Below are positions 8,194 to 16,808 of a DNA stretch of 64,000 nucleotides, piece after piece. Under the pieces are notes generated by a model. The model did not search any database. It had not been told where the DNA came from and was given only the letters and a program-made list of their open reading frames with translations. The DNA is from Paenibacillus dendrobii (lineage in GTDB: Bacteria; Bacillota; Bacilli; Paenibacillales; Paenibacillaceae). Location of the stretch: contig NZ_WUBI01000007.1 of assembly GCF_009807035.1 (NCBI RefSeq), positions 1 through 64,000 on the forward strand, given 5' to 3'. Position 1 is the stretch's first letter. Each line of letters opens with the position of its first letter. A program made the position numbers and the translations under genes.

Positions 8194-9633
8194 TTATTGT
8201 GCAAGCACTTCTTCCAGCAATTTGTTAACCATCGCCGGATTGGCTTTGCCTCTGCTCTCTTTCATGACTTGGCCCACCAGGAAACCGATGGCCTTTTGCT
8301 TACCAGCTTTGTAATCCTCTACGGATTGCGGATTGGCAGCAACCACCTGTTCGACGATCGTTTTAATCGCACCCTCGTCACTGATTTGAACCAAACCCTT
8401 CTCCTCAACAATTTGCTGCGGAAGCTTGCCGCTTTCGAGCATTTCCTTGAAGACGGTCTTGGCAATTTTGGTGCTGATCGTTCCCTTTTCAATAAGGCCG
8501 ATCATCTCGCCCAGTCCCTGCCCGGTAAGTTTCACTTCCGAGAGCTCGAGGTTGCTGCTGTTCAGATAGCCGAGGAGCTCGCCCATCATCCAGTTGGATA
8601 CGGTTTTGGCGTCCTTCGTATATTTCAGGCTGTCCTCGAACAGATCCGCAAGTGGTTTGGACGAAGTAATGACCTCCGCATCATAGCTTGGGAGACCGTA
8701 TTCAGTGGTGTAACGCTCTTTGCGGGCATCCGGCAGCTCGGGTATCGTCTCACGGATGCGGTTCTTCCATTCCTCATCAATGTATACCTTAACCAGATCC
8801 GGGTCCGGGAAATACCGGTAATCATGTGCTTCTTCCTTGCCGCGCATTGAAAGAGTTTTCCCCTGCGATTCATCCCAGCGGCGTGTTTCTTGTACGACAA
8901 CGCCACCGTCATCCAGAATTTCAGCCTGCCGGTATTCTTCATACTCCAGACCCTTCAGCACCCCGCGGAAGGAGTTCATGTTTTTCAGCTCGGCGCGTGT
9001 ACCCAATTCCTTCTGTTCATAGGGACGAATACTGATATTCGCATCGCAGCGCATGGATCCCTCTTCCATTTTCACATCCGACACTTCGCAGTACTGCATA
9101 ATGGCGCGCAGTTTCTCCAGGTAAGCACGGGCTTCTTCCGGAGAGGAAATATCAGGCTCCGACACGATTTCCACGAGCGGCGTTCCGACACGGTTAAAGT
9201 CCACCAGTGACGCATATCCTCCGTCGATATGCGTCAGCTTGCCCGCATCTTCCTCCAGATGGAGACGGGTAATACCGATCCGTTTGGTTTTGCCGTCGAC
9301 TTCAATGTCAATCCAGCCGTTCTGCCCGATAGGCTGATCGAATTGGGAGATTTGATAAGCTTTCGGTGAATCGGGATAAAAATAGTTTTTGCGGTCAAAT
9401 TTGCTGACATCTGCAATTTCACAGTTAATCGCCATCGCTGCCTTGATCGCGTATTCCACGGCCTGCTTGTTCAGAACCGGCAAAACTCCGGGATGCCCCA
9501 GGCAAATTGGACAAGTGTGAGTATTGGGCGGAGCTCCGAACTCGGTTGAACAGCCGCAAAAGATTTTGGAATGGGTGCGCAGTTCAACGTGGACTTCGAG
9601 TCCAATCACAGTTTCGTATTTTGATGATGACAT
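8194..9633 (-). CDS. gatB: Aspartyl/glutamyl-tRNA(Asn/Gln) amidotransferase subunit B
   Basis: A 479-residue GatB, the usual length. The N-terminal kinase-like cradle starts with YETVIGLEVHVEL. It contains the zinc-site cysteines (CGCS and CPIC) and the LEEDAGK, DFNRVGTPLVEIVSEPD and EGSMRCDANISIRP signatures. The C-terminal GatB/YqeY helical domain (about 330-479) binds tRNA. The subunit phosphorylates misacylated Glu-tRNA(Gln) or Asp-tRNA(Asn) before transamidation. It is the last gene of gatC-gatA-gatB, 30 bases after gatA. Confidence 0.98.
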   Translation of the reverse strand: MSSSKYETVIGLEVHVELRTHSKIFCGCSTEFGAPPNTHTCPICLGHPGVLPVLNKQAVEYAIKAAMAINCEIADVSKFDRKNYFYPDSPKAYQISQFDQPIGQNGWIDIEVDGKTKRIGITRLHLEEDAGKLTHIDGGYASLVDFNRVGTPLVEIVSEPDISSPEEARAYLEKLRAIMQYCEVSDVKMEEGSMRCDANISIRPYEQKELGTRAELKNMNSFRGVLKGLEYEEYRQAEILDDGGVVVQETRRWDESQGKTLSMRGKEEAHDYRYFPDPDLVKVYIDEEWKNRIRETIPELPDARKERYTTEYGLPSYDAEVITSSKPLADLFEDSLKYTKDAKTVSNWMMGELLGYLNSSNLELSEVKLTGQGLGEMIGLIEKGTISTKIAKTVFKEMLESGKLPQQIVEEKGLVQISDEGAIKTIVEQVVAANPQSVEDYKAGKQKAIGFLVGQVMKESRGKANPAMVNKLLEEVLAQ

Positions 9634-9663
9634 ATTTTACATTCCCTCCTTTTCCAGCCGATT

Positions 9664-11121
9664 CTACAGGTTTGGCCGCTGTTTATGATATTCGGTGTTT
9701 TGTTCGAAGGCCTGAGCCACGCGCAGCACCGTTGCTTCATCAAAGGCTTTGCCGATAATTTGTAATCCGACAGGCAGACCTTCCGCAAAACCACAAGGTA
9801 CGCTGATCGCTGGAACACCCGCAAGGCTTACCGGAATGGTCAAAATATCGTTCAGATACATGGTCAGCGGATTATCTACTTGCGCTCCCAGCTTAAAGGC
9901 TGTTGTTGGCGCCGTAGGTCCGATGATCACATCATATTTTTCAAACACCTGATCGAAATCACGCTTGATCAAGGTACGTGCTTTCTGTGCTTTCAGATAA
10001 AAAGCGTCATAATAGCCGGAGCTTAGGGCATACGTGCCAAGCATAATCCGACGTTTCACCTCAGGACCAAAGCCTTGGCTGCGGGATTCGAGATACAGAT
10101 CCAGCAAGTTGCCGGACTGTCCTGCACGTACGCCATAACGCACACCGTCGAAACGAGCAAGGTTGGAGGATGCCTCAGAAGAAGCCAGCAGATAGTAAGC
10201 GGCCACCGCATATTCTGTATTAGGCAGGGATACCTCTTCGATCACAGCGCCCATGCCTTCCAGCACTTTCAGGGCTGCTTGTACTTTCTCTTTGACAGCC
10301 GCGTCGACGCCTTCTCCCATATATTCTTTAGGAACCGCGACACGAAGGCCTTTGACCTCACCAGTCAACGCGCTTAAGTAATCCGGGATCTCTACATTAG
10401 CGGAAGTCGAGTCCATGTTGTCATAGCCGGCAATAGCCTGCAAAACATAGGCAGCGTCTTCCACGTTTTTCGTCACCGGACCGATTTGATCCAGCGATGA
10501 GGCGAAGGCAACAAGGCCAAAACGGGATACCAGACCGTAGGTTGGCTTCAAGCCGACAACCCCGCAGTAGGAAGCCGGCTGGCGGATGGAACCGCCTGTG
10601 TCCGAACCAAGGGCAAAATAAGCTTCGCCTGCAGCAACGGAAGCCGCAGAACCGCCGCTCGATCCGCCGGGAACACGTTCTAAATCCCATGGATTATGCA
10701 CCGGATGAAAGCTCGAGTTCTCATTGGAACCGCCCATGGCGAATTCGTCCATGTTCAACTTACCGATCGTTACTGCATCCGCATCACGAAGCTTTTGCAC
10801 AACCGTAGCGTCATATACAGGATTGAAGTTGGAGAGAAACTGACTCGCACAGGTTGTGCGAATACCCTCCGTCACGATATTGTCCTTAATGCCGACCGGC
10901 AGTCCGAACAGTAATCCACGCTGCTCACCGGAAGACAGTTTGTCATCCAATCGGCGGGCAGTGGTTTTAGCCCCTTCTTCATTCAGGGTCAGATATGCGC
11001 CAATCCGGGCGTCACGCTCGGAAATCACGCGCAATGTGTCCTCAACAAGCTCCGTAACTGACAATTCCTTATCATGAAGCTTGCTATGTATCTCTTTCAG
11101 GTTTTGATTTAACAGGCTCAA
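9664..11121 (-). CDS. gatA: Aspartyl/glutamyl-tRNA amidotransferase subunit A
   Basis: A 485-residue amidase that hydrolyses glutamine to supply ammonia to GatB through an internal channel. The Ser-cisSer-Lys catalytic triad is visible: Lys in GIKDNIV, cis-Ser in GGSSGGSAASVAAG and nucleophile Ser in GSDTGGSIRQPA. The start is a TTG at 11121 with AGGAGG 8 bases upstream. It lies 30 bases after gatC in the operon. Confidence 0.98.
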   Translation of the reverse strand: MSLLNQNLKEIHSKLHDKELSVTELVEDTLRVISERDARIGAYLTLNEEGAKTTARRLDDKLSSGEQRGLLFGLPVGIKDNIVTEGIRTTCASQFLSNFNPVYDATVVQKLRDADAVTIGKLNMDEFAMGGSNENSSFHPVHNPWDLERVPGGSSGGSAASVAAGEAYFALGSDTGGSIRQPASYCGVVGLKPTYGLVSRFGLVAFASSLDQIGPVTKNVEDAAYVLQAIAGYDNMDSTSANVEIPDYLSALTGEVKGLRVAVPKEYMGEGVDAAVKEKVQAALKVLEGMGAVIEEVSLPNTEYAVAAYYLLASSEASSNLARFDGVRYGVRAGQSGNLLDLYLESRSQGFGPEVKRRIMLGTYALSSGYYDAFYLKAQKARTLIKRDFDQVFEKYDVIIGPTAPTTAFKLGAQVDNPLTMYLNDILTIPVSLAGVPAISVPCGFAEGLPVGLQIIGKAFDEATVLRVAQAFEQNTEYHKQRPNL

Positions 11122-11151
11122 TTGCCGCTCCTCCTTTCAAGATGGAACATC

Positions 11152-11439
11152 CTATTCAAGTACAGCCGGAACCTTAAATTGTCCGTCTTCTTCATCCGGA
11201 GCGTTCGCCATAACCTTCTCGATCGGCAGGCTTTCCCGCTCCACATCTTCACGCATTACGTTGCTGACTGGCAGTACATGGGTCGTTGGTTCGACACCGT
11301 CGGTATCGAGCTCATTCAATTTTTCGGCATATTGTAAAATAGCGTTCAGCTGCTCGGTGAACATCTGCTCTTCCTCCGTGCTCAAATTGAGCCGGGCAAG
11401 CTTGGCCACATGCTGAACGTCTTTATTGGTGATGCTCAT
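11152..11439 (-). CDS. gatC: Aspartyl/glutamyl-tRNA amidotransferase subunit C
   Basis: A 95-residue GatC, which stabilises the GatA-GatB interface. Conserved features include DVQHVAKLARLNLSTEEE near the N-terminus, and a C-terminal DVERESLPIEKVMANAPDEEDGQFKVPAVLE-type tail. It is first in the gatCAB operon with AGGAGG before the ATG. No riboswitch or T-box is seen in the short upstream region. Confidence 0.97.
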   Translation of the reverse strand: MSITNKDVQHVAKLARLNLSTEEEQMFTEQLNAILQYAEKLNELDTDGVEPTTHVLPVSNVMREDVERESLPIEKVMANAPDEEDGQFKVPAVLE

Positions 11440-11555
11440 AATTCAAATTCCTCCTTATTCCTTCTTATGTTTAAAGGATTAAAGCCTCAGGATAACGTTT
11501 CTAATTATATTGTAGAACCTGTGACAATTCAATCCATGGCTGAGTCATATAAGTA

Positions 11556-11586
11556 CAAAAAGAGCCGGCACTAGGCCGACTCTTCT
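11556..11586 (-). terminator. Terminator of the 126-residue hypothetical gene
   Basis: On the minus strand AGAGTCGGC / GCCGGCTCTTTTTG forms a stem with a T-run, overlapping the stop codon region. Confidence 0.7.
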
Positions 11587-11965
11587 AAATCCAGGCTCGC
11601 AAGTTGACTTGCTTAATGAATTCCGCCTGTGAAAGCACCTCAGGTGCTGACTCTTCTTCTTCATCTTGCTCAAGCTCGCCGTTCATCACTTGATGAAACA
11701 GCTTCTCGTTATATGTCGCAAGGGCGTAATCGATCAGCGCTTCCCGCGTGGTCATCTCCACTTCATGCTGAATGAGCAGTTCTTCAGGCTGAACATCACC
11801 CGATGGCACGAAAAAATTCCGGTTAATCTTAGGCACCCGGATCACATAATCAAACGCATTATCCGGGTTCCGGTCATAGGCAATCAGATAACCGTATTCC
11901 CCTATAGGAAGGTTCTGCTCAAAGGCGTCCGCGACGATTACAATCTTTTCCCCTAATTGCAGCAT
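11585..11965 (-). CDS. Conserved hypothetical cytosolic protein
   Basis: A 126-residue protein of unknown function. The N-terminal half looks like a small beta domain: MLQLGEKIVIVADAF, then GEYGYLIAYDRNPDNAFDYVIRVP, suggesting a barrel similar to SH3 or YopX-like folds. The C-terminal half is helical and very acidic (EQDEEEES). No signal peptide or catalytic motif is seen. It has its own ribosome site (AGGAGG) and terminator. Codon use resembles its neighbours, so it is likely a real housekeeping-type gene. Confidence 0.7.
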   Translation of the reverse strand: MLQLGEKIVIVADAFEQNLPIGEYGYLIAYDRNPDNAFDYVIRVPKINRNFFVPSGDVQPEELLIQHEVEMTTREALIDYALATYNEKLFHQVMNGELEQDEEEESAPEVLSQAEFIKQVNLRAWI

Positions 11966-12333
11966 CGTCTACCTCCTAGATGTCTGTCATTGTCTGTATA
12001 GTCTACTAAAAAAAAATAGGCCTGTCTACGGAAATACATCGAAAAACAAGCAAAAAGACACAAATCCGCGAAACTGCAACCTAAAATCTGATAGTTTCGG
12101 AAAAAACAGAATAGTCCATGTCTCCTACTTCCAATCTTCTTCCTACATATCCACCAAAAACAGTCCTTTTTCCTGAATGAAAAAAGAACGCAAACCGGGA
12201 TGAATCCACAGCTTGCGTGCTTCGCGAATGTAAATGTAACATTAAATTAACATCATTGTATCAAGGCTGATTCGGCTTGTCCAGCCTTTTTCCTCGATTT
12301 CTGTCGAGAAATGCATTCCTCGAAGAAAGGAAT
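11966..12333. other. Non-coding interval with one terminator
   Basis: These 368 bases are AT-rich and hold no convincing reading frame. The only structure I can support is a minus-strand stem ACGCAAGC / GTTTGCGT followed by TCTTTTTTC (12186-12223), a likely terminator of the MBL-thioredoxin-DedA transcript. A second inverted repeat, AAGGCTG / CAGCCTT near 12270-12292, lacks a T-run. Confidence 0.5.
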
Positions 12334-12960
12334 CTAGGAAACATAAGGATTATGGAGTCGCTCATATCCGATTGTTGTCTTTGGACCGTGGCCCGGATAT
12401 ACCTTGACCTCATCTTTAAAGGTATACAGCTTATTCTGAATGGAATCGATCAGATCCCGCTCGCGTCCTCCATACAGATCCGTTCTTCCCACGCCAAGTT
12501 TGAATAAGACATCCCCGGAGAAGAGATCATCCCCGCAAAGAAAACTCACGCTCCCCGGCGAATGACCCGGAGTGTGGTACACCGTAAAGGTGTGTCCAAT
12601 GAGTTCCAGCTTCTGTCCTTCACCTAGACTATACTCCGCGGGGGCCGTTACGAGCGGCCGTGATACCTCCGGCCAATTCTGCGATCCGTTCATTTTCGGA
12701 TTCTCAAGCCACTCCGCCTCCAGATCATGGAGATAGACCGGGCAATTCTTCAGCTTCCGGATTTCGTCCACGCCCCCCATATGATCGAAATGGGCATGCG
12801 TCAGCAGAATGGCTTCAATCTCAAGCGGCTGTATCTTCTTGATCAGAGCACCGGGATTCATTCCTGGATCGATAATGACCGCCCGTCCGGAATCCTCTCC
12901 TGTCAGCAGGTAAGCATTCGTCTGCAACGGACCAAGACAGAAGGTTTGCACATTCAGCAT
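12334..12960 (-). CDS. MBL-fold metallo-hydrolase (glyoxalase II-like)
   Basis: A 208-residue metallo-beta-lactamase-fold enzyme. The metal-binding HxHxDH motif is HAHFDHMGG near residue 56. Further ligands lie in TPGHSPGSVSF, SGDVLF (Asp) and VYPGHGPKTT (His). It resembles YqgX-type hydrolases of Bacillus, thought to act on glutathione- or bacillithiol-type thioesters, but the substrate is not determined. It is the last gene of a three-gene set, 6 bases after the thioredoxin-like gene. Confidence 0.88.
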   Translation of the reverse strand: MLNVQTFCLGPLQTNAYLLTGEDSGRAVIIDPGMNPGALIKKIQPLEIEAILLTHAHFDHMGGVDEIRKLKNCPVYLHDLEAEWLENPKMNGSQNWPEVSRPLVTAPAEYSLGEGQKLELIGHTFTVYHTPGHSPGSVSFLCGDDLFSGDVLFKLGVGRTDLYGGRERDLIDSIQNKLYTFKDEVKVYPGHGPKTTIGYERLHNPYVS

Positions 12961-12966
12961 GTTCGA

Positions 12967-13533
12967 TTAAAACCCCGAAATCAGTTCACGCAGTTCTTTG
13001 ATAATGACTGCATGATGATCGGTTCCTTCCCCGTATGCTGCGATGAGTTCCTTCCGGCATTCAGTCATTTTCTCCTGGTAATCCGGAGCCTCACGATCAG
13101 GATTCTCCTGTTTGAATCGGACCATGACCTGCTGAACATGCTCCGGACGCGGTCCCCATTTACCCAATACATAACCGCCCGTATCAGTAAAAATCACAAC
13201 CGGCACGCTACGCCCGCCCATCGTTAGAAATTGATCCATCACGTCAAAGTTCTCTTCGAGGATCAATACTTCGGTCGGAATGTCAGCAGTCTCAAGCGCG
13301 TGGAATACGACAGGCACATTGCGCACTACATCTCCGCACCAATCTGCTGCCAGAATCAATACGCGCAGGTCATCTCTGAATTTCAAACTTTCGAAAAATT
13401 CGCGGTCACTTTCATTTTCCCAAGCGAACTGTTCGTAGCCGGACTTGAACTCTTCCTGATTTTTTGTCATCCCATCGATAAACTGCTGCGGGGAAATCCC
13501 CGTATCCAGCTTGTCTGCCAAATGAATAGCCAT
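12967..13533 (-). CDS. Thioredoxin-fold protein with an incomplete active-site motif
   Basis: A 188-residue protein of the Thioredoxin_9 type (PF14595). The position of the usual WCxxC reads AADWCGDVVRN, so only the first cysteine is present. The cis-Pro loop is GRSVPVVIFTD. With a single cysteine it cannot do classical two-cysteine disulfide exchange; monothiol or binding functions are possible. It lies 2 bases after the DedA gene and 6 bases before the MBL hydrolase, so the three are almost certainly co-transcribed. Confidence 0.82.
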   Translation of the reverse strand: MAIHLADKLDTGISPQQFIDGMTKNQEEFKSGYEQFAWENESDREFFESLKFRDDLRVLILAADWCGDVVRNVPVVFHALETADIPTEVLILEENFDVMDQFLTMGGRSVPVVIFTDTGGYVLGKWGPRPEHVQQVMVRFKQENPDREAPDYQEKMTECRKELIAAYGEGTDHHAVIIKELRELISGF

Positions 13534-13535
13534 TT

Positions 13536-14150
13536 TTATTTCGTCCCCCTTCTGGATTTTGCTTTCACCATCTTGATCACAAAATACACAATTAACAGCG
13601 CAAGCGCAATCAGTAAAATTGGTGTTATATAAGGTGCCGCTTTCTCATCAACATGCTCCCACTGGTCTCCAAGAATGTATCCGAGGTATACAAACAATAC
13701 CGACCAGGGAATGATCGCAAGCGTCGTAAGCATAATAAAACGCCACACATTCATCTTCGAGATGCCCGCAGGAATTGAAATGGCATGGCGTACGACCGGA
13801 ATGAACCGTGCCGTGAAAATAACGCCCGTGCCGTATTTGGTAAACCATTTTTCCGCATAATCGATATGCTTCTTATGAATAAAAATATATTTTCCGTATT
13901 TCTCAAGCACAGGTCTGCCGCCATAGCGGCCAATCCAGTAGACGAACAGCTGCGCGATCACGCCGCCGACGACTCCGAACAGCACGGCTCCTATAAAGTT
14001 GATATGCCCGGAGGATACCAAGAAGCCTCCGAAAGCCAGTACAATTTCGCTGGGAATAACCTCAATCATAAGTCCCAGCATGATTCCGAAATAACCCAGA
14101 CTTTGAATCCAATGAAACAATTGACTGATGATATCCGATATAAAATGCAC
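13536..14150 (-). CDS. DedA family membrane protein
   Basis: A 204-residue DedA/Tvp38-type membrane protein with family motifs: MIEVIPSEIVLAFGGFLVSSG, GRYGGRPVLEKYGKY, and the FxxRFIPxxR signature in FTARFIPVVRHAISIPAG. DedA proteins are implicated in lipid-carrier recycling (undecaprenyl phosphate or phosphatidylethanolamine flipping) and membrane potential. The GTG at 14150 is favoured because AGAGGGG lies 5 bases upstream; a TTG at 14192 has no such site. It heads the operon. Confidence 0.88.
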   Translation of the reverse strand: MHFISDIISQLFHWIQSLGYFGIMLGLMIEVIPSEIVLAFGGFLVSSGHINFIGAVLFGVVGGVIAQLFVYWIGRYGGRPVLEKYGKYIFIHKKHIDYAEKWFTKYGTGVIFTARFIPVVRHAISIPAGISKMNVWRFIMLTTLAIIPWSVLFVYLGYILGDQWEHVDEKAAPYITPILLIALALLIVYFVIKMVKAKSRRGTK

Positions 14151-14304
14151 TCTGGCCCCTCTTTCTATATGTACTTTTTCGTTCCTATCCAAAATCTATT
14201 CTAGCACAGGAGCGGACATGACTTCTACTTGCGCCCAATTGCTCCGGGCAGGTGTCTTCACCGAGGCCAGGCGCATATGGTGTGGAATAAAGGAGGTAGG
14301 TCAA

Positions 14305-14616
14305 ATGCCGCCGATTTCACAGAAAAAAGATGCTCCGCTGCCTTCGGCCCGCGGTATCCGCAGAGCCTGCAACAAAGAACTATACCGGACGGTCAAGCGC
14401 ATTAAAGTATACGTTCCCGATGAAGCCATCCGTGAGGGAGAAGCGCTGTATTACCGCAAGGTTATCGGGAATCTGATCTGGATTCATGAAAACCGCAGCA
14501 ACCGGAAATTGCTGTGTGACTGGTGGGATGAGGCCGTCCGCGCCGAGCTTGCCGAGCTTTGGAAGGTTGACGAGAACCATCTTGGCAAAGCTTTTCGGGA
14601 GGCTTTCGGCGGTTAA
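14305..14616 (+). CDS. Conserved small hypothetical protein
   Basis: A 103-residue soluble protein, basic at the N-terminus with a helical C-terminal half (WWDEAVRAELAELWKVDENHLGKAFREAF). No known catalytic motif or membrane segment. The start at 14305 has a strong AAGGAGGT 6 bases upstream, so the longer upstream frame is discarded. It is the only plus-strand gene in a minus-strand stretch and has no obvious partner. The function is unknown. Confidence 0.72.
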   Translation: MPPISQKKDAPLPSARGIRRACNKELYRTVKRIKVYVPDEAIREGEALYYRKVIGNLIWIHENRSNRKLLCDWWDEAVRAELAELWKVDENHLGKAFREAFGG

Positions 14617-14648
14617 GCCCGAAAGAAGGCCAAAAGCTCAATATTCCA

Positions 14649-16784
14649 TTATTGGTCTGAGGAGAGCGGCATGGATCGCTCAAGTCGCGCGAGCTGACTG
14701 CCCCACTCCTTCGCCTCGCCCGTCAATCGAAAATTCCGGTCATTGCGAATGAACGCACCGCGATGATCCGCAGCCAGGTGCACATATTCATGGTAGAGTG
14801 CAAGCCCGGCCCGGACGATTCGGCGGGCTTCCTTTACGTTCCCTGCCGACAGCTTACTCTTCGCAAGTTTGAACAGCCGCTCCAAGCTCTTGGTCTGCTC
14901 CTCCGCGTTGTATTTGTCACGGCTAAAGCCTTGCCCCGCCCAGTAAGCGGCTGCGCGGGCATCTCCGCGCTTGACCGCATTGTCCGCAAGAGCAAACGCC
15001 AGGCCGGGATGCCCCGGAGAATAAGACAAGCTTCGCAGAAGCAACGCTTCGGCATCGCGGGGCGGCAGTTCCTGCGCCAAATCAAGCGCTGTTCCCACAT
15101 CCGCGGGATTCCACGTAAGGGAGGAGCGCAGAAGTGCGATGCTTTTCGCCCGATCCGTCTCATGAAGGGCTTCTTGATGCAATCGGTAGCCTGCTTCTCC
15201 CCTGCAGGAAAGCAAGATTCCCGTGCCGCATATCACGATCCAAAGTATGAACAACAGATGCGATCCGTGAACAACCCGGCTGAATGAGGCACCAGCCAAA
15301 GGAAAAATGGGTCGGGATTTCGCAGCCGCAGCCGCCCCCTCTTGACTATGGAATGTCCGTTCCCTGTCCGCTGAATGAAACGATATTCCCCAAGCGACTA
15401 GCAACAACATTAGCAGCCAGACCAACCCAAAGCTCCAATCCATGTCAGCGACGCTGTGCAAGACAAAGACGCCAAACACCGGCAGCAGCTCGCGGCGGCA
15501 GCGGTACAGCAGACATCCAGCCGCTCCAAGCAGCAGAAACGTCAGCAGCATTCCGAGTATGCCTATATTCAGCAGTATATCCAGATATCCGCTGTGCACC
15601 TGGCTGCCCACATATGGATTGGATTGCACGGCCCGGTAAGAAAGCCGCCAGGTCTCTCCGCCCTGCCCAAACCATGGCGCTTGCCGAATCAACCGCCAGG
15701 CATCGCGGTATATGGCACCGCGCGCGGAGACGGTGCTGAAGTTCCTGACGATGCGCTCCTGCGCCGTCAGAAACACTGCGGCCGTACCTGCGGCCGCAAG
15801 TACGCCGCCTGCCGTCCAAGCCAGGCGGCGATGGCCCGCCGCCCCGCTGCGCGCGAGGCGGCTTAACCCATGGCCGGCCAGGATGCTGCCGGCCCACACC
15901 CCGGCCAGCGCGAGCAGGCCGGGCCAAGGCTGTACCGCCAGCGTGGCAGATGCCAGCTGGCGGTACAGCACGGCCGCGCCGGCCAGGGGCGCGGCCGCGT
16001 ACAGGAGCGGCGCCAGCATGCGACGCCGCTCGAGGGCAAGGCCGGCGGCCAGAGCTACGCCGGCCGCAAGCCATGCGCCGCGCGACTCGCTGAGGAGAAG
16101 CGCGGCGGCGTATGGAAGCAGCTGGAGTGCGCCTCGCAGCAGGCGGGCCCCTCCGGCAGCGGGAAGCTGCCGGAACATGGCACTCAGTGCAAACAGCCGC
16201 TCCAGCAGGAAAGCGGCCATCAACATGCCAAATGTATTCGGATACTCCAGAAGTCCAGCGAGCCTCGCGCCTGTCGCACTGATTCCCGGGTTCGATGTAT
16301 GGGCGATGGCATAAGGCATGGACAGTACGCCATAAACTGCAAGCAGCGCCGAACCGCATAGCAATCCTCCCACCGTATGCCAGGCGGCAGCCAAGATCAT
16401 TTTCCCTTCCTTACGCCGGGCCATCGTAACCGCAGATACGGTAAAAAGACCGTAAAGCCCCCAGCGCAGCAGCTGGTTCACACTCCCTTGTACGGATAGG
16501 GAGCCCAGCAGCCAGTGGGCGGCATAAACGGCCATAAGTAAAAACGGGCTGACAAGCAACACACATTCAGGCAAGGAGCGGCAAGCTTCCAAAGCAATGC
16601 TCTTTCCTGCCCGCGAAGTCATGCGGCGCATCAGGACGAAAACTCCCGCAAGGAAGCAAAGCAGTCCATATCCGATCCAGACCGGATATACATCTGCCGT
16701 AAAATAAAAGCCGGATTTCAGACAAGAAACCAATAGCACAGCAATCAGCGCGGCCTCTCCCGTTCTCTGAACCCAACGTATCAC
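14649..16784 (-). CDS. O-antigen ligase/polymerase-like membrane protein
   Basis: A 711-residue protein with about 12 to 14 hydrophobic segments in the first 490 residues. A Wzy_C-type region includes the large loop with VSARGAIYRDAWRLIRQAPWFGQGGETW and VGSQVHSGYLDILLNIGI, as in WaaL/O-antigen-ligase family proteins. The C-terminal 210 residues are soluble and contain helical repeat-like segments (PADVGTALDLAQEL, SYSPGHPGLAFALADNAVKRGDA), probably TPR-like. In Gram-positives such proteins usually polymerise or transfer surface glycans. Bases roughly 15440-16140 are far richer in GC than the surroundings and encode Ala/Leu/Arg-rich segments. No glycan genes lie nearby. Confidence 0.8.
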   Translation of the reverse strand: MIRWVQRTGEAALIAVLLVSCLKSGFYFTADVYPVWIGYGLLCFLAGVFVLMRRMTSRAGKSIALEACRSLPECVLLVSPFLLMAVYAAHWLLGSLSVQGSVNQLLRWGLYGLFTVSAVTMARRKEGKMILAAAWHTVGGLLCGSALLAVYGVLSMPYAIAHTSNPGISATGARLAGLLEYPNTFGMLMAAFLLERLFALSAMFRQLPAAGGARLLRGALQLLPYAAALLLSESRGAWLAAGVALAAGLALERRRMLAPLLYAAAPLAGAAVLYRQLASATLAVQPWPGLLALAGVWAGSILAGHGLSRLARSGAAGHRRLAWTAGGVLAAAGTAAVFLTAQERIVRNFSTVSARGAIYRDAWRLIRQAPWFGQGGETWRLSYRAVQSNPYVGSQVHSGYLDILLNIGILGMLLTFLLLGAAGCLLYRCRRELLPVFGVFVLHSVADMDWSFGLVWLLMLLLVAWGISFHSADRERTFHSQEGAAAAAKSRPIFPLAGASFSRVVHGSHLLFILWIVICGTGILLSCRGEAGYRLHQEALHETDRAKSIALLRSSLTWNPADVGTALDLAQELPPRDAEALLLRSLSYSPGHPGLAFALADNAVKRGDARAAAYWAGQGFSRDKYNAEEQTKSLERLFKLAKSKLSAGNVKEARRIVRAGLALYHEYVHLAADHRGAFIRNDRNFRLTGEAKEWGSQLARLERSMPLSSDQ

Positions 16785-16808
16785 GCTCTGCCTCCTAACT
16801 TCTTTTCA

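Noticed and set aside
15445..16359. 304-codon minus-strand and 200-codon plus-strand frames in the GC-rich block
   Set aside because: High GC removes stop codons; products are Arg/Pro/Ala-rich and overlap a clear membrane protein gene.
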